64,000 bases of DNA from Tepidanaerobacter acetatoxydans_A (GTDB lineage Bacteria > Bacillota > Thermosediminibacteria > Thermosediminibacterales > Tepidanaerobacteraceae): assembly GCA_022840405.1 (NCBI GenBank), contig JALHJR010000002.1:46840-110839 (forward strand). Direction: 5' to 3'. The position numbers were made by a program, and so were the translations under genes. The notes under the pieces are model-generated. The model made no database searches and had not been told where the DNA came from. It saw only the letters and a program-made list of their open reading frames with translations. Below are positions 33,708-42,988 of this stretch, in pieces. The first letter of the stretch is position 1. Every line of letters starts with the position of its first letter.

Positions 33708-35864
33708 TCATTTCCGGGGTTTAACAATAACTACTACCGGTTCATCTTGTTTTAAGCCTTGCAATTCAATTTTAATAAGCTCCTTAATTTTTTCAAAATC
33801 AAGGATAGTCGAAAAGTCGGCAATGCGACTTTTATATAGAACAAAAACTTCAGGAATAATCATGCCTGCGTCATTATATATTGAGTTTTTCTCGATAAAA
33901 GCCGGGATTTCATGATTAGCTTTATGCATAACTGTTTGAAGTGCAGCTCCTGAACACTGCAGTTTAATGATGCCAAAGTTGTCTATGACGCGATAATGGC
34001 AGCGTTGTCGGGTAAAAATACCAAACAAGCCTTTTACTGTTTCACAATGCTGATAAACTAGCAAGCCATCAGTTACTGCTACGAGTTTAATCTCATTTAC
34101 ATCTGTTTTAAATGATTCGGCTGCTTTCTGGGTAATTTCACTTTTGCTAAGTGGTTTTAAATTTGTAGCGCTTGTATCCATATGAAAGGCACCAGTTGCT
34201 GTAGCTCTGAGTATATTTTTTGAATTATCTATTTCTATTTGCACCTCAATTGTTTCCGGAGCTGCTCCCATAGATTCCAAACGTCCAATCGCTTCTTTAC
34301 GTATTGAAATAATATCATGCTCGGTAGGATTGACGACTGTACGCTCTACACTATCACGTAACATAGCTAATGCCACACCAATTGCAGAAATTATTTCAGC
34401 ATTCTCAGCGATAAGATACTTCATCTCCATATTTTTGCTAAGCCACGGCACAACTGTTGTTGCTCCTCCTCCACCGCCTACCAAAGATACAAGTTCTTTA
34501 TCCAATTTATATTCATCTAAAAGATCTTCTACTATTGGACGCACTTTAGATATAGCCTTATTCAAAATGCTATAAGCTAATTCTTGACCACTTATCCCTA
34601 AACTTTTGCCTAATTGATCAAAGGCATTGCGCACAGCTGTTTCATTGCCATAAGCATAATCACCAGGTCTTGTCATACCTGCCACAATAGATGCATCAGT
34701 AAGTGTTACGGCAAATCGTTTACCTTGTGGATTAACTGCAACAAGATAATCGTCAGGATCAGACTCTATTGGTCTAATAAATGCAGGAGTTACCTGTGCA
34801 ATCTCTTTCTCATCACAAAAAGCAAGGTAGCTCAAACCGGCGATATGTGCACTTCGAGGTCCAACTTCGGTAACTAGCCCATCTCGAATGCGTATCATAG
34901 AACCCCCGCCTATACCGACAGTTCTAGAATCAAGAGTTTTTAAATAAGTTAAATGGCCACCTATATTAGCACTTTTAATCATAGCTTTGCCGTTTTTGAT
35001 GGCTGCTATGTCAGTGCTTGTTCCTCCGACTTCAAGAAATACTCCATCAGAAATCTTGGTATACATAATAGCTGCTGCAATGCCTGCTGCAGGTCCTGAC
35101 AACATCGTAAGAATTGGTCGCTTTTTCATTTGTTCAAGGTCCATAACCCCTCCATCGCTTCTCATAATCATCAGAGGGGCAGTGATGCCGCTTTCCTTAA
35201 TACTTTTATCAGTTAGCTCTGCTGTAGATGTCATCTTTGGCAGGATACTGGCATTTATAACCGCTGTGCGAGTGCGCACCTTAAGTCCATATAGTTGAGA
35301 AATTTCATGGCTAGCTGTTGCAGGTAAACCTTTTTTATAAGCTACCTCAAGGACAAGCTGCTCATTACTAGGATTATCTACACTAAAAGCTTCGCTAGCT
35401 ACAATAACCTCGCAACCTTCTTCTATTAATGTTTCAATAGCTTGTTCAATCTTGGATAAATTAAAATTTTTTTCACTCGAATTAATAAAGACATGGCTTG
35501 TATGAAGTATTTTTCCAGGACTGAGCACGATATCCTTTATGTGTGTATCGGCCTTTGCCTTGAACGCTTCTAATCCTTTTCCCATGCCTACAATACCAAC
35601 CTTAGCAACATCTCCTTCTAGCAATGCATTGGTTGCCTGAGTAGTGCTATGAGCTACAAAAGAAACATCCTCTGGTGTTGCTCCGGTTTTCTTCATGACA
35701 TCTTTAAATACCTTAATAATTCCCTCTGAGATAGAATTTTCTGATGTATGTGTTGTAGGAGTAACAGCATGCGCCACAACAAGATTTTCAGGAGCTTGAA
35801 TAGCTACTGCATGTGTAAAAGTGCCACCAACATCTATGCCAATTCGTATGAACTGCTTGCTCAT
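33708..35864 (-). CDS. Hydantoinase/oxoprolinase A-type ATPase, without its B subunit
   Basis: A 718-residue HyuA-type protein (start ATG 35864 behind GGAGG; a frame to 35900 exists). The N-terminal RIGIDVGGTFTHAVAI and VAHSTTQATNALL match the Hydant_A_N domain; SDGGVMDL, LSGPAAGIAAAIM and GGTSTDIAAI match the ASKHA-fold ATPase domain. The family cleaves ATP to open or form cyclic amides such as 5-oxoproline, hydantoins or acetophenone-type ketones, usually with a HyuB partner. No HyuB is present in the neighbourhood. It shares an operon with a permease, a TIM-barrel protein and a DUF4127 protein. Confidence 0.85.
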   Translation of the reverse strand: MSKQFIRIGIDVGGTFTHAVAIQAPENLVVAHAVTPTTHTSENSISEGIIKVFKDVMKKTGATPEDVSFVAHSTTQATNALLEGDVAKVGIVGMGKGLEAFKAKADTHIKDIVLSPGKILHTSHVFINSSEKNFNLSKIEQAIETLIEEGCEVIVASEAFSVDNPSNEQLVLEVAYKKGLPATASHEISQLYGLKVRTRTAVINASILPKMTSTAELTDKSIKESGITAPLMIMRSDGGVMDLEQMKKRPILTMLSGPAAGIAAAIMYTKISDGVFLEVGGTSTDIAAIKNGKAMIKSANIGGHLTYLKTLDSRTVGIGGGSMIRIRDGLVTEVGPRSAHIAGLSYLAFCDEKEIAQVTPAFIRPIESDPDDYLVAVNPQGKRFAVTLTDASIVAGMTRPGDYAYGNETAVRNAFDQLGKSLGISGQELAYSILNKAISKVRPIVEDLLDEYKLDKELVSLVGGGGGATTVVPWLSKNMEMKYLIAENAEIISAIGVALAMLRDSVERTVVNPTEHDIISIRKEAIGRLESMGAAPETIEVQIEIDNSKNILRATATGAFHMDTSATNLKPLSKSEITQKAAESFKTDVNEIKLVAVTDGLLVYQHCETVKGLFGIFTRQRCHYRVIDNFGIIKLQCSGAALQTVMHKANHEIPAFIEKNSIYNDAGMIIPEVFVLYKSRIADFSTILDFEKIKELIKIELQGLKQDEPVVVIVKPRK

Positions 35865-35975
35865 CTTTCTATGATCCTCCAATATATTGTGATAAGGCAA
35901 CCCATATTTGATTGAGTTGCCTTTAATCTGCTTCGACTAAGGGAATGTCTCAGCACTAAACTTTACGTAGTTTTT

Positions 35976-37274
35976 TTAGAAATACAAGATGCCTGCTATA
36001 ATTAACCCCATTATTGCACCGAACCAAGTATAGGGCAAGGTTTTTTTGAGAATATCGTTTACATCAGTACCGGTTGCAGTAGCAGTCCAAACATTATGGG
36101 TATTTGTAGGATCACATATACCTTGAAGCTGTCCAGTAGACATAAGGGCAGCCATTAAAGCCATGGCAGGTATTTTCCCAGTTGCCATCATAGTAGCACC
36201 TATACCTAAACCAAGTCCCCAAACATTCAGTGGTCCGCGATAAAGCGCTAATGGTGCTAAAATTGCAAAGAAAATTATATATCCAAAACCTGTTGTTGGT
36301 AAAATTCTTGCCAGCTGAGGACCAATGTGCTGAGTAACTCGCGGATCCATAACTACTTTAAGCAACATACCAATTCCAATAATGAGAAAAATAGCGCCTG
36401 CAGAAGCCGAGATCCCATCTGTAATAGATTTCGTAAGCTGGTTAAATGTGTCTTTGTTGGCAGTAGTAATCATACAGTAAATGATAGCAGTTACAAACCC
36501 AGTTATAATATCCACATGAAGACCAATTACCATAATTAGAGGAATTATAGGGGTCAACATAGCAAGGAAATTCACATTATTTGAAGCAGAATCAGTATTT
36601 TGTGAAATTTCTGGAGTTGGCCATGCTATTTTCTTTTTGCTAAATGGTTTACCTCCGTGTTGGACATTAATATAGACGAATAAGATGCCGAGTATAAAGA
36701 AAATTGCCCCTAAAGGGAATGCAAAGCTGCGAATTTGTTCAACAGTAAGCCCCATAGCGTCGATATATAAACCCCAATTTGCAAGATTAAAGATTCCTCC
36801 TGTGCTGAGGGCAAAAAGAAGTATACAACCAGCATCAAGTGGCATTATTCCTACTGAAGTCATAATGGGCAATACAATACTACCAATCATAATAACCGAT
36901 CCAAGTCCACCTAGAGTTGTAAAAAGTAAGCTAAGCACTACAAAAAATGATATACCTAATACCAATGGGCGGTCTCCAGCTAACTCAGATACTTTTCGTA
37001 TAACAGCTTCAGCAATACCAGTATTTCTAACATATTGTGCAAGAATTGCACCAAAAATTAGTATCATTATAGCAGATGCTAAGCGTACAGGTCCTTCGAC
37101 GAACATAAGAGTTAGAATGCCAGGTTCGCCTTCAACACCATCAACAAAAGGAATGCCCGAAACTAAAGCCATTAAAAATGCCATTAAAGGAAGCGCATAA
37201 AGGGCTGACAATTTTTTCGTATACATTAATACGCTTATGGCAATAAAGATAATAATAAGTAGTGCCGTTGTCAT
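35976..37274 (-). CDS. Permease of the ion-transporter superfamily (CitMHS/GntP-like)
   Basis: A 432-residue integral membrane protein of about 11-12 hydrophobic segments. The GGLGSVIMIGSIVLPIM and GGIFNLANWGLYIDAMGL blocks near the middle and CDPTNTHNVWTATATGTDV near the end are reminiscent of citrate, gluconate or short-chain acid transporters. Substrate not fixed. Its position upstream of the HyuA-type gene suggests it imports the compound handled by the cluster. Confidence 0.7.
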   Translation of the reverse strand: MTTALLIIIFIAISVLMYTKKLSALYALPLMAFLMALVSGIPFVDGVEGEPGILTLMFVEGPVRLASAIMILIFGAILAQYVRNTGIAEAVIRKVSELAGDRPLVLGISFFVVLSLLFTTLGGLGSVIMIGSIVLPIMTSVGIMPLDAGCILLFALSTGGIFNLANWGLYIDAMGLTVEQIRSFAFPLGAIFFILGILFVYINVQHGGKPFSKKKIAWPTPEISQNTDSASNNVNFLAMLTPIIPLIMVIGLHVDIITGFVTAIIYCMITTANKDTFNQLTKSITDGISASAGAIFLIIGIGMLLKVVMDPRVTQHIGPQLARILPTTGFGYIIFFAILAPLALYRGPLNVWGLGLGIGATMMATGKIPAMALMAALMSTGQLQGICDPTNTHNVWTATATGTDVNDILKKTLPYTWFGAIMGLIIAGILYF

Positions 37275-37310
37275 AATAATCCCCCTTACAATATTGTTTT
37301 AATATTTACA

Positions 37311-38225
37311 TCAGAGCATGAAATAGATAGACTCAAACCATTCAATTTCAGCAACTGTAGCCATACCTAGTTCAATACAGTTCTGTTCTTCTGGATAGCA
37401 GATTATCTGATTTCCTAGTGATCGCATCAGTTGCCTTGCTTCTATTTCAAGCACTTCTGTACAATATCCAATTAAGATATGGGATACGTCTACAAACCGT
37501 TTGATGGTACTTAGATTCTTTAGCAAAAATCCGGAATCTATAGTCCCATTACAGTTTAATTCACCACGACAGATTTTACCTGAAAGGATAAGAACAGCTT
37601 TATCTATTGCAGATTCATGTAAACATAGAATATTATTTAACTGTTTACCATGTCCCATAAGGTTTTCGCGGACGGCTATGCCATTAGCTCTGTGATCGAT
37701 ATATGTAAATACCATGAACTGGCGTTCGATAATTTCCTTTAAATTCACATTATGCCAATCATAAAATGTACAACTTTTAACAATTTGCTCATCATGTTTG
37801 ATTTCAGCCGAAAGACCTATACCAATGCCAAGCAAATTTACACAACTTTCAGCAGCCCTCTGCAACTGTTGTATAAGTTGATCAATTACGGGAACCTCTT
37901 TATTTAAATAATAAGTAAAGCTATTAAGCTTATTACTTTTGCAATCAGTAATAACAATGCGAATTGTGTTTTTGAATAAATCTACGCCTATAAACTGACC
38001 ATAATCCTTATTAATTTCATAGATTGCCGAGCGGCGACCGCCAATTGAATCTTCCATACCATTGCAAACTAATAGTTTAAGTTTGAGTAGACTATTAACC
38101 GAGGAAGACACTGTCGAATTACTCAGCCCAGTCAGCTCAACTAGTTGTGTCTTGGTCGCTCTCTGCTTAGAAAATAAATTAACTAAAATATTTGTTAAAT
38201 TTTTTATTTTTAATTGATCTAGCAT
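37311..38225 (-). CDS. ROK-type transcriptional regulator
   Basis: A 304-residue protein with an N-terminal winged helix (residues 5-65, RATKTQLVELTGLSNSTVSSSVNSLLKL) and a ROK-fold domain (YGQFIGVDLFKNTIRIVITDCKSN) as in NagC/XylR repressors. The sugar-kinase motifs DGGT and C-x-C zinc residues are not seen, so it is probably a non-catalytic sensor. It is the first gene of the cluster and likely controls it. The nearest unit on the other side, the baeRF-like gene, is separate. Confidence 0.8.
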   Translation of the reverse strand: MLDQLKIKNLTNILVNLFSKQRATKTQLVELTGLSNSTVSSSVNSLLKLKLLVCNGMEDSIGGRRSAIYEINKDYGQFIGVDLFKNTIRIVITDCKSNKLNSFTYYLNKEVPVIDQLIQQLQRAAESCVNLLGIGIGLSAEIKHDEQIVKSCTFYDWHNVNLKEIIERQFMVFTYIDHRANGIAVRENLMGHGKQLNNILCLHESAIDKAVLILSGKICRGELNCNGTIDSGFLLKNLSTIKRFVDVSHILIGYCTEVLEIEARQLMRSLGNQIICYPEEQNCIELGMATVAEIEWFESIYFML

Positions 38226-38687
38226 TTATTCACCAACTATAGCTTATTATGAAGCTCGTAAAAAGTATTTAAACCATATTTATTATACAGCTATATTTAT
38301 TTATTGTCAAATTGTGAAAATATACAAATCTTGCTTTTTTCTTTAACTCACATCAATTTATACAAGTTTTGCCTTAGCCTTAATATTTCTCAAGGCATAA
38401 TCAAAAAACTAAATATGCTTATCTATTTTTCATCAACAAGTTTTATATATCTTTTTTCACATCTTTGTGTTTGTTATCTTTCAATGTAATATTTCCTAGC
38501 ATATTTTAATTTTAGAATTTTTGGCGTGTATGCTGAACATTACATTATTTTTTAGCAAAATTCTGTCTTTCTACTATATAGCTTTATATAGGAAAGACCC
38601 TTTGATTTCGCTTTATTGCCGTGCCATATCAAAGGACCTTTTATTTGTATGTCACAGGTGTATCTTTCATTACGGTTAAGGCTTCAT
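38226..38687. other. AT-rich intergenic region with a weak hairpin
   Basis: No gene is supported here. ATCAAAGG at 38628-38635 can pair with CCTTTGAT at 38599-38606, giving a hairpin 50-90 bases after the baeRF-like gene's stop. Its T tract is better on the plus strand, but no plus-strand gene ends here. Otherwise nothing recognised. Confidence 0.4.
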
Positions 38688-39839
38688 TTAATACCTGCAA
38701 ATTGCTGCTGCTCCGGTATTTGTCGGCATTCTTTCTTTTGGAAGTGCGACTACTTCCCCCTTGTTTTTAAACACCAGTTCAGCAAGATCGTCTAATATAT
38801 CGCCTACCTCTGCATCTTTTAAATCTCCTTCTATAAGTTCACTTGTTTCCCTATTAATTTTCCCCGGAATTATCCTGTCTGCCTCTATGAGTAAAGTTCC
38901 GACATTATTTGCTAGCGTTGCTCTTGCAATATGTGCCAAATCATCTGTAGCCAAAAACTTAGACCTTGCCAGTTCATAGGCATCAATTAATTTTTTTGTC
39001 TTTCCTAAATATATGGGCTCCATTTTTTTCCATGCAGCATCTTTTAATTCATTCACTGTTAAGGAATCAAAAGCTGTTTCAATACCTTCCTTCATTAGAA
39101 AAGGGTTGCGGCTGATTTTTTTAAAAAATGTATGGTGTTCTTTTAACGCTATTAACATAAGAGGCAAACCTGTGGGGCGGGAATAATTTTCCCAAACTAC
39201 TTTGTCTACATATCTAAAAAATTTTTCTGTCTCGCTATCGATTATATCTTTTTTACTGCCTTGCCCATAAAAAACGCCGCTTCCTGTAGAACTAACAGTT
39301 CTTGCACTTAGCGAAGGTTCTTTGCGGCCGTAAATTCCCTCTAAGGCTTCTTCAATGGTCGTTGGGATGTCAGGTGGAATTTTAATTTCTTTAAATCCGT
39401 ATCTATTACCTTCATAAAGCTTAAATTCTTTTCTGTTTAATCCTAAAAGATGGTAACGGTCTGCTGACTGAAAAATTCTTATAAGGGGTTTGATATAAAA
39501 ACTGTCTGCTACTACGGCTACCTCTTTTACAGACCTTGGAATATTGTATACTATGCACTTGTCCTCAGCTGCAAGCACTGCCAAGCCATCTAAGGTATAA
39601 TTCCAAAACATTTTTTCTCCGGCTATGGCATAAAAAGGTTTCATGATATTGGTTATTTCTCTTTTCGGGTGTTTCCGTTTTAGGGAATCTTCCACCTCGC
39701 GCATAAGATTCTTAAATCGAATTACATCCTGTTTATTTTCAGGGCTGTAGCGGTGGGTTGGTTGGTAAAGCGAAATAAAAGGGGGATTTTTCGCATTTAA
39801 AATCTCATGAGGAAAATCATTTACAATTTCATAAAGCAT
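38688..39839 (-). CDS. baeRF-like protein (eRF1-related family 3)
   Basis: A 383-residue protein with conserved N-terminal FISLYQPTHRYSPENKQD, the middle YIKPLIRIFQSADRYHLLGLNRKEFKLYEG and the C-terminal RIIPGKINRETSELIEGDL...DDLAELVFKNKGEVVALP. This matches the bacterial archaeo-eukaryotic release-factor-like (baeRF family 3) proteins, possibly ribosome-interacting, as I recall the family. A GGAGGG site precedes the ATG. It stands alone beside the omega-RNA-like remnant. Confidence 0.65.
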   Translation of the reverse strand: MLYEIVNDFPHEILNAKNPPFISLYQPTHRYSPENKQDVIRFKNLMREVEDSLKRKHPKREITNIMKPFYAIAGEKMFWNYTLDGLAVLAAEDKCIVYNIPRSVKEVAVVADSFYIKPLIRIFQSADRYHLLGLNRKEFKLYEGNRYGFKEIKIPPDIPTTIEEALEGIYGRKEPSLSARTVSSTGSGVFYGQGSKKDIIDSETEKFFRYVDKVVWENYSRPTGLPLMLIALKEHHTFFKKISRNPFLMKEGIETAFDSLTVNELKDAAWKKMEPIYLGKTKKLIDAYELARSKFLATDDLAHIARATLANNVGTLLIEADRIIPGKINRETSELIEGDLKDAEVGDILDDLAELVFKNKGEVVALPKERMPTNTGAAAICRY

Positions 39840-39869
39840 TCTTGTTCCCTCCTAAACCGTCATATAGCA

Positions 39870-40060
39870 AGCCTCCTGTCACTGAAGCGACGGGTTTCTA
39901 GCATCACTACTAGAATTTACTGCTTCATCGGCCTTGCAACCTACTGTCTTCACAGGCATTAATTCGGATAGCCCTTACCCTTTTATATATTTGTTCACTA
40001 TGCCACGTACTTGCGGCTGAAGTCACAAGTGTGCATGGCATTATATCAAACAGCTACCTG
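39870..40060 (-). ncRNA. IS605/TnpB omega-RNA-like remnant
   Basis: The minus strand reads a hairpin ATGCCA...TGGCAT (40041-40000), then GACAGTAGGTTGCAAGGCC, GATGAAGCAGTAAATTCTAG, TAGTGATGCTAGAAACC and CGTCGCTTCAGTGACAGG. The GGCCGATGAAGC block followed by a CTAGTAGTGATGCTAG hairpin and a CGTCGCTTCAGTGAC-type hairpin is the pattern I recognise at the 3' end of many tnpB genes (omega RNA and right end of IS200/IS605-type elements). No tnpB frame is present, so it looks like a solitary remnant. A HEARO-type RNA is an alternative. Confidence 0.5.
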
Positions 40061-40169
40061 CTTAGTATAATAATACACCAAATTAAAAGATAAATCCATT
40101 AATTTTTGATTTTGAGAAATTTTTAAGCGCAGATTAAGCACAGGAACGGTCCTTTCGTGCTCCTATTAG

Positions 40170-40370
40170 CCACTGTCATCCTAAGCGATACTAAAGCGTC
40201 ACAATGAAAGATACTAAAGACCATCATCCTGAGTAATGCTAAAACTATCATCCGGGTGATAGATATTAAAACTGTCATCCTGAGCGATAGCGAAGGATCT
40301 ATTATTAGAAAGGCTTTTAAGATTCTTCGTTTCACTCAAAATGACAGAGTCATTACTTTTTTCATATAGA
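40170..40370. repeat. Degenerate tandem repeat unit TCATCCTGAGCGAT
   Basis: At least four imperfect copies of a module with consensus TCATCCTGAGCGATA...AAA occur about 35-50 bases apart. The last copy pairs with AAGATTCTTCGTTTCACTC/ATGACAG to form a long imperfect hairpin ending in CTGTCAT/ATGACAG (about 40273-40351). A related half-copy is at 63871-63893. Looks like a REP- or MITE-type element. No gene is supported in 40061-40481. Confidence 0.6.
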
Positions 40371-40481
40371 GTAATGCAACACAACTTTGTTTTATTAAGA
40401 ATATCATGTGTACTGCTTCGTTTTGTTTAGCATGACAGAAGCACTACTTTGTTTACTCGGCATAACGTAGTGTGGAGATTT

Positions 40482-41771
40482 TTATAATAAATCAAGAGCC
40501 AAGCATGTGCATATTTGAAGTGCTATCGCCAGACATGATTCGTCAAAGTCAAACCTGCTGTTGTGATGATTGGCGGCAATTGGAGTTTTAACTTGAAAAT
40601 AAAGGGCTTTACCGCCTTGTGACTGAACCTTTTCCATGAAATACGTAGCATCATCACTTGCACCAAAATGACTTTCATTTTCTATTCTTGAAAGCCCTAG
40701 GTTTTCGCCAATCTGTTTTACTATTTGGGCAAGCTCTTCATCGCCTTCGGCACTTGGTGCAGCACCGGCATCTGTAATATGGCAGCCAAGGTCGTACATC
40801 TTTGCACAAGCCTCGAGTATACTTTTTGCCTTCTCCTGCATGTAATCATTTAAGGCTGTGGTTTCGCCTCTTGTTTCGATTTTCATATAAGCACTGCCTG
40901 ATATTATATTGGCAGATGTACCTGCTGTCAACACACCTACGTTTATACGGGTGATTCCATCACTGTGAGGTGCTATGGCGTGCAGGTTGAGGGCTGCGGA
41001 TGCAGCTGCCAGCAGGGCGTTTTTTCCCTGCTGGGGGAAAGCTCCTGCATGAGCAGTTTGGCCCGTATAAGTCACATCTGTTTTTGATGTAGCTAAAAAA
41101 CCTGTGGTCTTAGCCACAAGACTTATCGGAACATCGCCTCCAAAGCCTATATGAAAAGCAAAAAAGTAATCCACATCATCTACAACACCTGCTTCCACCA
41201 TGGCTCTGGCACCCCTTACTCCTTCCTCTGATGGCTGAAAAATAAGTTTTACAGTTCCGGACAATTTATCTTTGATTTTCATAAGCATTTCTGCCAAGCC
41301 CAGGCCCACTGCTGTATGACCATCGTGGCCACATGCATGCATTATGCCGTCATGTATTGATGAGAAGTTTTCCTTATATGGTATATGCTCATCATCTTGA
41401 GCTTCTGTAATACTCAGCGCATCCATGTCAAAGCGAAAGGCCACCGTCGGACCCGGTTTATCGGTATGAAGGATTCCGACAACTCCGGGACGATTTTCCA
41501 TCATCTCTATGATTTCGGGGTTTGCTCCTTCTGTTATTGCCCGCTCTATTTCATTTAGTATTTCCTGCTGTGTTGGCAAACCCATGATTGCTTCTTCCTT
41601 TAGAATCTTTCTGCCAAGTTTCACTTCATAACCTAAAGCCATCAGAATTTCCGCTATTTTACTGCTCGTGCGAAATTCCGTCCAGCCAATTTCAGGGTAT
41701 TTATGAAAATCCCGGCGGTATGCGATGACTTTTGATTCCATGCTCTTTGCCAATGCTTTTATATCATCCAT
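40482..41771 (-). CDS. M20D amidohydrolase, AbgA-like
   Basis: A 429-residue M20-family peptidase. Metal ligands: HACGHDGHT (near residue 145), EEGVRGARAM and the C-terminal NHHNSRFDFDES. A 35-residue insertion after the first strand (RKILKEEAIMGLPTQQEIL) is typical of AbgA-type p-aminobenzoyl-glutamate hydrolase subunits. The gene lies two bases from the second hydrolase and in the same operon as an AbgT transporter. Confidence 0.85.
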   Translation of the reverse strand: MDDIKALAKSMESKVIAYRRDFHKYPEIGWTEFRTSSKIAEILMALGYEVKLGRKILKEEAIMGLPTQQEILNEIERAITEGANPEIIEMMENRPGVVGILHTDKPGPTVAFRFDMDALSITEAQDDEHIPYKENFSSIHDGIMHACGHDGHTAVGLGLAEMLMKIKDKLSGTVKLIFQPSEEGVRGARAMVEAGVVDDVDYFFAFHIGFGGDVPISLVAKTTGFLATSKTDVTYTGQTAHAGAFPQQGKNALLAAASAALNLHAIAPHSDGITRINVGVLTAGTSANIISGSAYMKIETRGETTALNDYMQEKAKSILEACAKMYDLGCHITDAGAAPSAEGDEELAQIVKQIGENLGLSRIENESHFGASDDATYFMEKVQSQGGKALYFQVKTPIAANHHNSRFDFDESCLAIALQICTCLALDLL

Positions 41772-41772
41772 G

Positions 41773-42960
41773 CTATTCCTCCTGCTGCAAGAGTTCTAGG
41801 CTTAATGCTGCCAAGGCCTTAATGCCAAAGGGTATGCAGCCTTCATCAAAGATTACGCGACTATTATGTAGTGGCAGTACTTCCTTGGCATCTTTTGGGG
41901 ATGAGCCTAGTTTCATATACACTGACGGCACTTTTTGGGAAATAAAGGAAAAATCTTCACCGGAAGTGTCTTGTGAAATATTTTTTACAGCATCTTCACC
42001 AATTTTTTCAGTCAAAATCTCTTTTACTTTTTGTGTAAGGCAGGCATCATTTATCACCATCGGGTATCCTTTTAAATAATTCATTTCAAAAGAAGCTCCA
42101 TGTGCTTGCACTATGCCCTGCCCAACTTGATTCATATATTTCATGATTTCATCTTCATATCCCGGTGTCATAATCCTTACGGTACCTTCCATCTCCACTT
42201 TATCACATATAACATTGTATCTTTGACCGCCTGTGATTTTGCCTATGGAAATAACTATACTGTCCTTGGGATCCACTCGTCTTGATACTATGGTCTGCAT
42301 GCTTGATATTATATCTGCTGCTGCTACCAATGCATCTATTCCTTGATGGGGAGCTGATGCATGACCGGATTTACCAGTTACTTTTAAAAAGAACCGATCC
42401 GACTTAGCCGAACAAGGTCCGGAGCATAGGCCTATTTCACCCACATAAAGCTGTGGCCATACATGCAGTGCCAAGGCATAGTCTACATCCGGATTTTCGA
42501 GTATGCCTTCTTTTATCATCTTCTGAGCTCCACCCTGTGGGCTACATTCCTCTGCCGGCTGAAATACAAACTTTATTTGTCCCGCGATGAAATCTTTGTA
42601 TTTTGACAAAACTCTAGCCACGCCCAGCAGTATAGCTGTATGGATATCATGGCCGCAGGCATGCATGATGCCTGGGATTTTTGAGCTAAAGGAAAGCCCG
42701 GTTTCTTCCTCTATAGGGAGAGCATCCATGTCGGCTCTAAGCAGCAAAGTTTTTCCCGGATGATTGCCTTCTAAAATCCCAACTACACCGTATCCGCCTA
42801 CACCTTCCTGTACGGCAAGGCCTGAGGATTTTAGCTCTTGTGCTACCAGTTTTGAGGTGGCTTTTTCCTCATAGCCCAGCTCCGGATTTTGATGAATATA
42901 CCTTCTGATTGATATTATATGTTCCAAAACCTCGGATATTTGTTTATCTAATTCTTTCAT
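41773..42960 (-). CDS. M20D amidohydrolase (peptidase/N-acyl amino acid hydrolase)
   Basis: A 395-residue M20D amidohydrolase: RYIHQNPELGYEE, RADMDALPI, HACGHDIHT (near 106), QPAEECSPQGGA and the C-terminal LHNSRVIFDE. No insertion as in the first hydrolase, so it resembles IAA-amino acid hydrolases and the AbgB-like partner of a two-subunit enzyme. It starts 28 bases after AbgT. Likely substrates are acylated or conjugated amino acids, but not proven. Confidence 0.85.
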   Translation of the reverse strand: MKELDKQISEVLEHIISIRRYIHQNPELGYEEKATSKLVAQELKSSGLAVQEGVGGYGVVGILEGNHPGKTLLLRADMDALPIEEETGLSFSSKIPGIMHACGHDIHTAILLGVARVLSKYKDFIAGQIKFVFQPAEECSPQGGAQKMIKEGILENPDVDYALALHVWPQLYVGEIGLCSGPCSAKSDRFFLKVTGKSGHASAPHQGIDALVAAADIISSMQTIVSRRVDPKDSIVISIGKITGGQRYNVICDKVEMEGTVRIMTPGYEDEIMKYMNQVGQGIVQAHGASFEMNYLKGYPMVINDACLTQKVKEILTEKIGEDAVKNISQDTSGEDFSFISQKVPSVYMKLGSSPKDAKEVLPLHNSRVIFDEGCIPFGIKALAALSLELLQQEE

Positions 42961-42988
42961 ATGAGTTCGGCACTCCTTTTTAAAAGAT

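Noticed and set aside
40123..40335. 70-residue minus-strand frame in the repeat patch
   Set aside because: It is the translation of the degenerate TCATCC repeats (repeated IxRMxVLxIS-like peptides) with no ribosome site.
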